57,620 nucleotides of DNA from positions 1-57,620 of IMG/VR virus record IMGVR_UViG_3300021508_000002; one strand, 5' to 3'. Positions 49,486-57,620 of the stretch are shown one piece after another (within the stretch, counting starts at the first letter, position 1; each line of letters begins with the position of its first letter). The position numbers and the translations under genes were made by a program. Below the pieces are notes generated by a model. It had not been told where the DNA came from, did no database searches, and was given only the letters and a program-made list of their open reading frames with translations. Source of the DNA: a virus.

Positions 49486-52400
49486 ATGGATGAAAAACAA
49501 TTAGCTTACCTGGAAGGGTTAGGGTATAAATACAGTGATGGTGCAATCACAGATAATAAAGGTAATTATGTTTCATCTGTGGCTTATGGGGATGGACAAA
49601 TTATATCTGCAATGCCTGATTATGTCTATAAGGAAAAGACAGAGTATGAAAACAGATTAAAAAACAAAGGTTTTAAAGAGGATTATAATTCAGAGATTCC
49701 AAGGACATCCCAAATCCAACAATTTGAAGCCTTCCATAAAGTAAAGGAGTTTGAAAAATCACCTGATAAAATAAACTTACCCAAAGATGGCGAAGAAGGT
49801 TCCGAACTTGTTGTAGAGGCCTTACAAAAGAGGGGGGAAGGGAAACCATCCTATACCAATGTTAAGGATTTTGAGGATACCAAACAGATGCAGTACACTG
49901 CTGAGACAGGTGATACTACTTTAGAGGTATTAGATAGAGTAGCTCCTGAAAACAAGGCAGAGTATAAGGACGTGCAGAACAGAATTTCTGAAATAATGAA
50001 AGAAGATCCTGACCAAAAAACATGGCATTTAAATGACCTAAAAAAAGAAGAGGGGGATGAAAACTTTTTAGAGGGTCTATATAGAGGTGGGTATAATGCA
50101 TTAACCAAGGTGGGAGCAGCTCTATCAAAGGATGGAAAGGGCATGAAAAACCCTGAACTACAAAAGGAGTATGCTGCATTGAGGAAACGTAGGAAGGGCT
50201 TAATAGAACCGGCACTGACAGCACAGACTAATATATTGAAAGAAGAGAGGGATTCTGTACTGAAAGAGCTAGAGGGTATGGACATAACTGAACAATATAA
50301 CTTCTCTCAAGATAGTGAACTTTTGATGAGGAGAAGAGATATATTAGAGAAGGCAATAACCTCTTCTGAAGCATCTTTGGAGGATGAATCTTTATTTAAT
50401 CCATTCAATTTAGACACTGGTGGTAGATTTACATCTTTTGGGTTAATCCCACTTTATAGGAGTTGGGACTTTAATAGGATAAAAGGTAAGCTTGAAAATG
50501 ATGAAGAACTAACTGATGCAGAAAAATCACTTGTAGAGACACAAGCTAGGGTAGATGAACTCCAAGGTATTAATTACAAAAAACCTTTTTCTTATGAGTT
50601 GGTAGAGGGGACTGTTGAATCTACACACTTCTTACAGGAATCTATGGGGGGTAGAAGAGTGGCAGCTAAACTATTAGCTAAACAACTTTTAAAGAAGGGT
50701 GCAGCAAAAATATTACCTAAAATAGCACAGATAGGGACTCAAACCATTTTACATCCACAAACATACAGTAAGGCTTTTGAAAGACATGCAGGTCAAATAA
50801 CAGTGACAGAAGGCGAGGATGGGAATCCTGTTTATGAGACGAATACTAGAACTTACAAAGCCACTAAAATAGCTGGAGAGAACGCTTTAAAAAATAATGA
50901 GGAATTATTAAGAGAAGAAAAAGATCCTAAAAAGGTTAAAGATTTAAAGCTACAAAGAGTAGAAATACAAAAATCCTTAGATTCCCTAAAAGAGCCTATG
51001 GACATGAAAAATAGTTTGATTTATGGGGCCTCTGATGTATTCAAAGAAGTTGTAATAGAAGATTACGCAAGGTATTTATACAAAAACCCATTAACTAAAA
51101 AACTTTTCTCTAATCCGCTGTTTGATAAGTTAAAAAGTAAACAATCAAATGGTTTATTTAAAGGTGGGTTAGATAAACTGAATAAGTATTTAGGTGGTGG
51201 AAGTACTATTGGGGGATTGGGTGAGGAAACTTTTGAGGAAGTGTTGGCTCAAGCGGTGCCGGAGTATGAAAGTAATAAACTAGAGCGTGCTAAACAGTGG
51301 GAAGAGTTAACTAACCCGGAGTTTTATGCTAAAGTAATGGGGCAAACTCTTTTGATGAGAGGTGCTTTAGGGGGCAGTACACAAGCCTACAGTAAACTGA
51401 CAGAGGGTAAGAGCTTACGAGATAAAAAGAAGTTTTTTAACAGCCTATATAAAGACTTAGACAATAGTGGGTTGTCACAAGAACAATTCAATACTATTTT
51501 TGCTAAAACAGGGGAGGGTAACCTGTCTGTAACAGAGTATAATAATGCTATTCAAAAAGAAAAGGATTCAGGGAATATAGATGCAGCTAATGAAATAGAG
51601 AGAAACAAGTATTTTAACATGGGCAAAACTGCCATAAGGTATGGTAAGGGGGATAAATTTATAAAGTCACTTGACCAAGCTGTTAAAAATACAAATTTAG
51701 ATGGCCACACAATATTAGCTATACAGAAAGCAAAAGAGGAAGTGAAGGATATACAGAATACCTTAAACGATTTACCTTCTTTACGTAATATGGATGAGGT
51801 TTTAGAATTGAAGTCTAAAATACGATACAATGAAAATAACACGGAAGAATTAAAGAAAGAAATAGATAAGATCTCGGAAAAGGACTTAAAGATTCCTGAA
51901 ATAAAAACCAAGAAGGAGTCTTTAGAAACACTAATTAAAGATTTGGAGACCTCTAATGCAAAATTAAATTCTGCTTTAATAAAATCCACTTCATACAAAG
52001 TCCAAAAAGAACTTCAAGCAGAGGACAACTTTATAAAGACAATTGACCAAGCCCTGAAGACTCTAAAGAGACAACCTAAGCTGCAAGACATAAAAACTAT
52101 TAGGGATACTGTTGGTGCGCAGTTTAAGGGTAAAATGAAGCCTGAAAACATTGAAGTTATACTAAAGCAGTATGAGCATAATATCAGTGTTTTAGACTCC
52201 TCTAAGAAAGAAAAGAAAGTAGAGGAGACCATAAAGTCTGTAAAAAAAGAAAATGCACCAAAAGAAACCATACCAGAGGTAAAGGAAAAGGGTGGGGAGT
52301 TAAAAGAGGATTTACCCGGAGAAAGAAGTTATGATGATGCAGCGGATAGATTCTTAGCTAGTTTAGTGCCACTTCATATAAACAAACAAAGTCCTGAAAA

Positions 52401-55400
52401 AAAAGTTGAGGAAAAAGATGATGATACAAATGTAGATGGTTCTCCAAAATCTAATGAACCGCCAGCATTTAGTTTTTTACTTGCTTCTGATGGTGGAGAA
52501 TATAACCAAGAAGATTTGAGTGAATCTTCTGATGCTATAAAAGAATTTTCAGAAGCTTACAAAAACATTAATGGAACCACTCCTAAGTTTAAAAATATAA
52601 TAGAGTCCTTTGTGGATAGAGTTGATGGAGAAGCACATCTACTAAAAGATCACTTTGAATCTATTGGATTAGCTTGGGAACAAGCTGGATTAGGTGAAAG
52701 TGGTTGGAAGAATTTATATAACACTTATTATAAGAATATAGACAACGCTGTAGATAAAGCTTTTGGTGCTCTAAAAATTAAAACTAAAGCAGAGACTATA
52801 GGGGAAGCTACAGCAAAAGTGGTAACTGAGGTACAAGCCGTAGAGAATACACTCTCTGAAAAATCAAAAGAATCTAGTGTACTTACAGATCCTGTAACAG
52901 GAGAGACAGTTAAGGCTACTCTAAATATTGGAAAGACTTCAACTGCTGACCATAAATTGAGATATTCTGCTATAGAGTATGAAATACAAAGGGAAGAAGT
53001 CGATGGTAAAACTATTACAACCTATCAGAACGAAGCTAAACCAAACCTCAGAAAACCTGATTATGTAGATATAAGGGACCTTGTTAACCCAAATAAAAAT
53101 AATCCTGGAGACAAGTTATCTGCAAACCTAACAGAATCCACTGATTGGGATGCAGTAAAAATAACCAAAAGAGACAAGTATGGAGTTCCTATTGGAACTG
53201 AACTATTTTCAGACTGGGTTACAGATAATAAGAAAGGGTTCAAATCTCTAGAGGACTTTTATGCATCTGACAAATTTATTTCAAAAGTCCCAATAGTGTA
53301 CAAAGATTCACAAGGAAATAAAGTCAGTTTTGTTCCTGATGTAGATTCGTACAACAATTTTAGTACATCGGATTTGAGTAAAGAGTTTGGTGATGAGGTT
53401 GATTTAAAAAACCCAACACCTATACAACTAGATTTAATAAAAGAAGGGAAAGAGAATTTATTGGGTCTTAGGAAATCTATCCTCAATGGGGATGTAGAGA
53501 GTGTCAGGATTGAAGATAATACTTCATTCAAATTCATCACAATACCTCACAAAACCAAAGATGGGAATGTTGTACCATTACCGTATTTATCTGAGGTTGC
53601 ACCAGGTTCCACTGTTGTTATAGCTAATAAGGATGGTACTTTACTAGGACTAGACAGTAAAGTTGTTAGTAAAGAAAATATTCTTGGTATAGAGAGTCTA
53701 ATACAATTTAAAGGAGAAAAACTCCCATCAGGGGAGGTAGTTCCAAGATTTACAAATACAGGAATACCATTATACCTCAGTCACACAACTGAGTTGGATG
53801 GTAAGAAAAAATATGTTGCGATAAAAGCAATGCAGTATAGTGAAGATAGTAAGCCAGTTGCTAGGACACAGGATATGACCACTGCTAAGTGGATTTCTGC
53901 TGCCCAAGAGATTTTAGCTTTAGGAGATAAGTCATCTGTACTACAAGATAAGAAGCATTTATACAACCTCTCTGTTGTAGAAGCTAAAAATATACAGAGA
54001 CAAGTGTTGGATGTTACAGGTTATGATATTAAAAACTCTAAGAGTTATTTCCAAGTACTAAAATCTTTAGTTGCTTTAAGGACAGAAACAGGTAAGAGTT
54101 TTGATCCCAAACAAACCACAAATGCATTGTTATCTAATTCAGTGTCTTTCGGAGGTAATATATCGATATCTTATAAAGGTAAGGGTGTAGCTGCTGTTAA
54201 GAGAAATGCAGAGGGTTCTATACAAGTGGATAAAATTGCAGACAGTTATGAAGATTACCTTAAAAACACTTTGTCAACTAATGTTATGGGCTATAATGTT
54301 GGAACTAAGGAGAATCCGATATTTACCCCAGCCGTGCAACAGAATATTCTAGTACAACCTCTTATAAAAGACCCTACTAAACTTTTCAAGAAAAAAGAAG
54401 AAACAGGGGTTGTAAAAAATAGAGAAGGGGAAGCTCCTATATTAGGAGACACTTTATCCTTTTTAGAAGATCTAAAGATAGAGGTTGCTGATTACTTGAT
54501 AGAGGTGAATAATCAGCTCGCACCTGACCTGTCTGATACAAAATCCCTAGAAAGCTCCTCTAAAATGGTGGAAGGGTTTACCATAAGACAACAATTAGAC
54601 ATAAGAGATTTTACAGTTTCTTTAATAGCTAAAAACTCTAATAAGGAAGAGGTACAAAATAAATATAATGAATTTTATGTAAGTAGGAAAAATCTCATTT
54701 CTAATCATGTGAAGAGTTTAGGGTTAAAGATTGAAACTATAGAAGATGCAGAGACATTAAATAAAGCAAATAAAATACTAAAAGGGTTATCTTCTGAGGT
54801 ATTTAAAATTGACACTATAATAGAGAGTTTTGATAAAGTGTTTCATGAAGCTGCTGATACTGCTAGTAAGTTCACTAAAATAGAAGACGAATTCACGAAG
54901 GATTTCAGTACTATAATAGAGGGTAAAAACTATGCCAAAGAGGGTTGGGAAGAAAGTCCAATCAGCAAGGTTGGACCAATTGTAAAGAGGGTGTTTGCCA
55001 AAGTTAGTAATGGGGATACTGGATTATATGGTGTCCCAAGATATAGTCCTTTTAAAACCATGTTTGATTCTGTAATGGAAATTGTTGCAGGGGACACTCA
55101 TAAATCTCCATCCTTTAATGTAATGATGGATAAGCTAAAGTTATATCAAAAATCATTACCCTGGGTCAACCCTCTCATAAAAGAATTGGAGGATACAGAT
55201 AGGCAGGCTAAAAATCAATTTGTTGTTAATTTTTATAAAGAGAAAGTTAATCCTGTGTTTATTGCAGTTACTAAAAAAGGAAAAGACATTGAAACCAAAA
55301 TCTTTGAGAGTAACTCGAATGCACCTAAGAGGGTTTTGCTAGAGGGTTGGGAAAGTAATTTCAACAGGATTAAAAGTAAATCAGCAAGCTATAAAAGAGC

Positions 55401-57620
55401 TTTGTCTATCTGGAATAATTCTGCTACAGACCCTGTAAAAAACCAAAAAGACTTTAAGGAATTTCTTGATCTGTTTGGTATAAATGTGTCAGAGAAAACT
55501 TGGGATGCTATCCTTAAAGGGCAGTTGGCAGTTAAAACCATAGCAGGAACTCAGAGAACACCATACACCACTCTTTTTACAAATAATAAAGGGCATATAT
55601 TTTATTCTCTAAAAGAGTTTGCAAAAAAGGAGTTAAAAGACACGAAAGAAAACTCTTCTCCTTTTTCTCAGATGGGATCCATATTAGATAACCTGAGTAA
55701 AATTGAGAATTTCTACAATCCACAGAATCCTAGCAGCACTAGGTATGTTGGTGGCAAAAGTATTACAGAATATGAAAACCCTAATTATTTTTATTCTCAG
55801 ATAAATAAACTAAAGGGGTCTGCTTTAAAAAATGGAGAGTATATTAAATCCATGAAAAGTTTAAGCTTTTCAAAAAACTCTTTACTTTTAAATTTACTTG
55901 AAGATAAAAACTTTGCGGAGGAGTTTAAGCATATCACAATAGATAATACAGCTTTGAAAGACTTGCACTCAAATAGTAGTACACCAAGTGGTATTACGGA
56001 TTTGAATGAGGTAGACCATATGCTAGTAAAGCGAGGCCTTTTTCAGGACACAAAGCTTTCAGGGAAGTTGGAGGATTACAATGGCTCACCAATGCGTTAT
56101 GCCATGATGACTACACCAACACCTTCAGATAAGGGTAGGATGCATGCGATTAAGACTGGAGTTTTTGATATTTATAAAAACCCCGAACTGTTTTTTGAAA
56201 ATGAGACCTTCTCTAATTCTTTAAATGATTTATTGTATGAGCAACTTGTAGCACCAGAAGTTGCTAGGGCATTAAAACACACTGAAACTAACTACCCTGC
56301 ATATGACAATGCAGCAAAGCAAATTGTCTTATTTCCAACATTAAATGATGTAGCAAATGAAGAGGGTGTGACAGTAGGAGATGTCTTGAAAACAGATATT
56401 ACAGAAGAGGGGTTTAAGAAATTATTTGCACCTCAAGTAGCTAAACATATTGAGCAAATCATTAAAGATGAGGTTGGTCACAATCTAAGAGTTGTGGGAG
56501 ATTCAAATATCAATAGTGTAACATACTTAGGTGAAAAGGGGGACAAAACTTTAGCAGAATATGATTTTGTTATTAACTCTATGGTTACAAACCAGGATAT
56601 GTTTAAGACTTTGGTAGGAGACCCTGCCCAATTTCATAACTCCGAAAAGGGAGATGTGAATGAGATAGAGGCTCTAAATTTGAACTTAGGTAAAAGATTA
56701 GCTTTACTAATAGCTCCTGGTAGTACACTTGCAGAATCAAGAGGGGAAAAATACTATCAAGTATTCCTGAAAGATGCTTCTGTTGTTGCAGAAAACATAA
56801 AAGATATATTATCCTATAAATATGGAAATAAGGCATTAGAGGAGACCATAGAGGGTGTGAAGGTGAAAGATGTAATCTCTAATTTTGGAGAGTCTAGCCC
56901 CGAAGTGAAAAATGAAATTTACAAAAGGTTTCCTGCAATAAAAGATTTCCTGAACATTGAAAGTACAGATGCACAAGAATTGACCACAGATAGAGAGCAC
57001 ATAAATTTACTTTTTAAAGAAGGTAAACTATCTGAGGAAGATCATATAAGGTTAACAGATAAGATAACTAAAAGAAGGGCGAAAGAGAAGAGGGGGGATA
57101 AATTATTAGAATCAGATAAATTGAGTTCTACAGATATAGATTTAATCTTACAACCGGTTAAACCTGTATATTCAGGTACACATATTGATTTAGAGCAAGA
57201 TTTAAACAGAGTAGTTTACATAAAATCTTCTTCCTACCCATTACTTTCAGAGGTTACTAAAGGCAGTAAGTTAGATGCTTTAAGGGTGAAGTTAGAACAG
57301 TTAGAGGATACACTAGGCGGAAAGTCTGTAGATGGTAGCCCCTCAATGACAGGCGTGAGAGCATCCTACAATTCTGCTAACAAGGTTGGTGCTTTGAGGG
57401 AGTCTATTGACCCATTTGATGATAGTAGCTTAGATAATTTAAATTCTGTAGATGGTTTAGGAAAATACTATTTGGAGTTAGATAGAAGTAATCTAAAAAT
57501 ACAGCAACAAATACCTTACAAATCAAAAGACAAAAAAGATGACGGGGTTAGTATGAGTACGCAAATACACAAGCTTCTTTTTGGAAATAATGTAAATAAA
57601 CTTGAAGGGTTTATATATAA
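49486..57620 (+). CDS. Giant virion protein, N-terminal 2711 residues (putative virion RNA polymerase polyprotein), cut by the right edge
   Basis: ATG 49486 lies one base after the previous stop, and the frame stays open to the end of the window. The first half is charged and helical with coiled coils (about 700-900). Recognisable tracts lie late: VINSMVTNQDMFKTLVGDPA (about 2363-2382), NLGKRLALLIAPGSTLAES (about 2401-2419), a DAQELTTDREHINLLFKEG tract (about 2493-2511) and VVYIKSSSYPLLSEVTKGS (about 2576-2594). These resemble the giant crAss proteins that contain the virion RNA polymerase injected with the genome. The catalytic DxDxD loop is not in the window and should lie downstream if the call is right. 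Truncated here only by the window. Confidence 0.65.
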   Translation, partial: MDEKQLAYLEGLGYKYSDGAITDNKGNYVSSVAYGDGQIISAMPDYVYKEKTEYENRLKNKGFKEDYNSEIPRTSQIQQFEAFHKVKEFEKSPDKINLPKDGEEGSELVVEALQKRGEGKPSYTNVKDFEDTKQMQYTAETGDTTLEVLDRVAPENKAEYKDVQNRISEIMKEDPDQKTWHLNDLKKEEGDENFLEGLYRGGYNALTKVGAALSKDGKGMKNPELQKEYAALRKRRKGLIEPALTAQTNILKEERDSVLKELEGMDITEQYNFSQDSELLMRRRDILEKAITSSEASLEDESLFNPFNLDTGGRFTSFGLIPLYRSWDFNRIKGKLENDEELTDAEKSLVETQARVDELQGINYKKPFSYELVEGTVESTHFLQESMGGRRVAAKLLAKQLLKKGAAKILPKIAQIGTQTILHPQTYSKAFERHAGQITVTEGEDGNPVYETNTRTYKATKIAGENALKNNEELLREEKDPKKVKDLKLQRVEIQKSLDSLKEPMDMKNSLIYGASDVFKEVVIEDYARYLYKNPLTKKLFSNPLFDKLKSKQSNGLFKGGLDKLNKYLGGGSTIGGLGEETFEEVLAQAVPEYESNKLERAKQWEELTNPEFYAKVMGQTLLMRGALGGSTQAYSKLTEGKSLRDKKKFFNSLYKDLDNSGLSQEQFNTIFAKTGEGNLSVTEYNNAIQKEKDSGNIDAANEIERNKYFNMGKTAIRYGKGDKFIKSLDQAVKNTNLDGHTILAIQKAKEEVKDIQNTLNDLPSLRNMDEVLELKSKIRYNENNTEELKKEIDKISEKDLKIPEIKTKKESLETLIKDLETSNAKLNSALIKSTSYKVQKELQAEDNFIKTIDQALKTLKRQPKLQDIKTIRDTVGAQFKGKMKPENIEVILKQYEHNISVLDSSKKEKKVEETIKSVKKENAPKETIPEVKEKGGELKEDLPGERSYDDAADRFLASLVPLHINKQSPEKKVEEKDDDTNVDGSPKSNEPPAFSFLLASDGGEYNQEDLSESSDAIKEFSEAYKNINGTTPKFKNIIESFVDRVDGEAHLLKDHFESIGLAWEQAGLGESGWKNLYNTYYKNIDNAVDKAFGALKIKTKAETIGEATAKVVTEVQAVENTLSEKSKESSVLTDPVTGETVKATLNIGKTSTADHKLRYSAIEYEIQREEVDGKTITTYQNEAKPNLRKPDYVDIRDLVNPNKNNPGDKLSANLTESTDWDAVKITKRDKYGVPIGTELFSDWVTDNKKGFKSLEDFYASDKFISKVPIVYKDSQGNKVSFVPDVDSYNNFSTSDLSKEFGDEVDLKNPTPIQLDLIKEGKENLLGLRKSILNGDVESVRIEDNTSFKFITIPHKTKDGNVVPLPYLSEVAPGSTVVIANKDGTLLGLDSKVVSKENILGIESLIQFKGEKLPSGEVVPRFTNTGIPLYLSHTTELDGKKKYVAIKAMQYSEDSKPVARTQDMTTAKWISAAQEILALGDKSSVLQDKKHLYNLSVVEAKNIQRQVLDVTGYDIKNSKSYFQVLKSLVALRTETGKSFDPKQTTNALLSNSVSFGGNISISYKGKGVAAVKRNAEGSIQVDKIADSYEDYLKNTLSTNVMGYNVGTKENPIFTPAVQQNILVQPLIKDPTKLFKKKEETGVVKNREGEAPILGDTLSFLEDLKIEVADYLIEVNNQLAPDLSDTKSLESSSKMVEGFTIRQQLDIRDFTVSLIAKNSNKEEVQNKYNEFYVSRKNLISNHVKSLGLKIETIEDAETLNKANKILKGLSSEVFKIDTIIESFDKVFHEAADTASKFTKIEDEFTKDFSTIIEGKNYAKEGWEESPISKVGPIVKRVFAKVSNGDTGLYGVPRYSPFKTMFDSVMEIVAGDTHKSPSFNVMMDKLKLYQKSLPWVNPLIKELEDTDRQAKNQFVVNFYKEKVNPVFIAVTKKGKDIETKIFESNSNAPKRVLLEGWESNFNRIKSKSASYKRALSIWNNSATDPVKNQKDFKEFLDLFGINVSEKTWDAILKGQLAVKTIAGTQRTPYTTLFTNNKGHIFYSLKEFAKKELKDTKENSSPFSQMGSILDNLSKIENFYNPQNPSSTRYVGGKSITEYENPNYFYSQINKLKGSALKNGEYIKSMKSLSFSKNSLLLNLLEDKNFAEEFKHITIDNTALKDLHSNSSTPSGITDLNEVDHMLVKRGLFQDTKLSGKLEDYNGSPMRYAMMTTPTPSDKGRMHAIKTGVFDIYKNPELFFENETFSNSLNDLLYEQLVAPEVARALKHTETNYPAYDNAAKQIVLFPTLNDVANEEGVTVGDVLKTDITEEGFKKLFAPQVAKHIEQIIKDEVGHNLRVVGDSNINSVTYLGEKGDKTLAEYDFVINSMVTNQDMFKTLVGDPAQFHNSEKGDVNEIEALNLNLGKRLALLIAPGSTLAESRGEKYYQVFLKDASVVAENIKDILSYKYGNKALEETIEGVKVKDVISNFGESSPEVKNEIYKRFPAIKDFLNIESTDAQELTTDREHINLLFKEGKLSEEDHIRLTDKITKRRAKEKRGDKLLESDKLSSTDIDLILQPVKPVYSGTHIDLEQDLNRVVYIKSSSYPLLSEVTKGSKLDALRVKLEQLEDTLGGKSVDGSPSMTGVRASYNSANKVGALRESIDPFDDSSLDNLNSVDGLGKYYLELDRSNLKIQQQIPYKSKDKKDDGVSMSTQIHKLLFGNNVNKLEGFIY

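Noticed and set aside
49851-56836. Many minus-strand ORFs of 60-148 codons under the giant gene
   Set aside because: They are rich in Ser, Phe and Leu as complements of a Lys/Glu/Asp-rich gene, have no promoters, and the plus frame is continuous across the whole stretch.

Overview
The window is a contiguous piece of an AT-rich, tailed double-stranded DNA phage of the crAss-like group (order Crassvirales). The evidence is the gene order and protein character: small protein before TerL, TerL, portal, capsid assembly protein, major capsid protein, two conserved head/tail proteins, fibre genes, metallophosphoesterase, PD-(D/E)XK nuclease, ring proteins, an IHF-like protein, a 1900-residue muzzle/stabilization protein, two cargo-type proteins and a giant ORF that leaves the right edge. 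The promoter motif TAnnTTTG recurs in the gaps, which points to a host in Bacteroidota, probably a free-living flavobacterium-like organism. TAA, TAG and TGA all serve as ordinary stops, so the standard bacterial code fits.

Layout. Positions 1-4292 hold a leftward block of small genes of the early/accessory type. Several are 30-90 residue membrane or helical proteins, and each has its own near-identical upstream cassette and often its own hairpin. At the far left is a protein made of at least 37 four-residue x-N-E-L repeats that runs off the edge. A 375-base gap (4303-4677) with a G-quadruplex motif and direct repeats separates this block from the rightward block. The rightward block starts with an OB-fold-like protein and then the control region and tRNA cluster at 5622-6253.

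Positions 6346-9525 carry regulatory and lysis-type small genes: winged helix, zinc ribbons, IHF-like protein, DUF1573-like protein and M15 peptidase. Positions 9529-20841 are packaging and head genes, with an intein inside TerL. Positions 20959-33283 are tail fibre and receptor-binding genes rich in PKD, Fn3, LamG-like, sialidase-like and beta-helix domains. Positions 33406-35688 are membrane proteins (holin-like, spanin-like). Positions 35714-45693 hold nucleases and tail rings plus the muzzle, and 45796-57620 are injected cargo proteins and the start of a giant polypeptide resembling the crAss virion RNA polymerase polyprotein.

The most striking signal is at 5622-6253. One promoter drives a leaderless 19-codon reading frame in which 8 codons begin with C (Gln, Leu, His, Pro). 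This is followed by a Rho-independent terminator and a competing alternative hairpin, then five tRNAs without a promoter of their own. The tRNAs are Pro(UGG), Gln(UUG), His(GUG), Leu(UAG) and Arg(UCG). Together they are exactly the minimal set that can read all sixteen CNN codons, and all have A at position 37. This looks like a leader-peptide attenuator that senses the decoding capacity the phage tRNA operon supplies.

Protein family calls were made from remembered family features; no database search was run.
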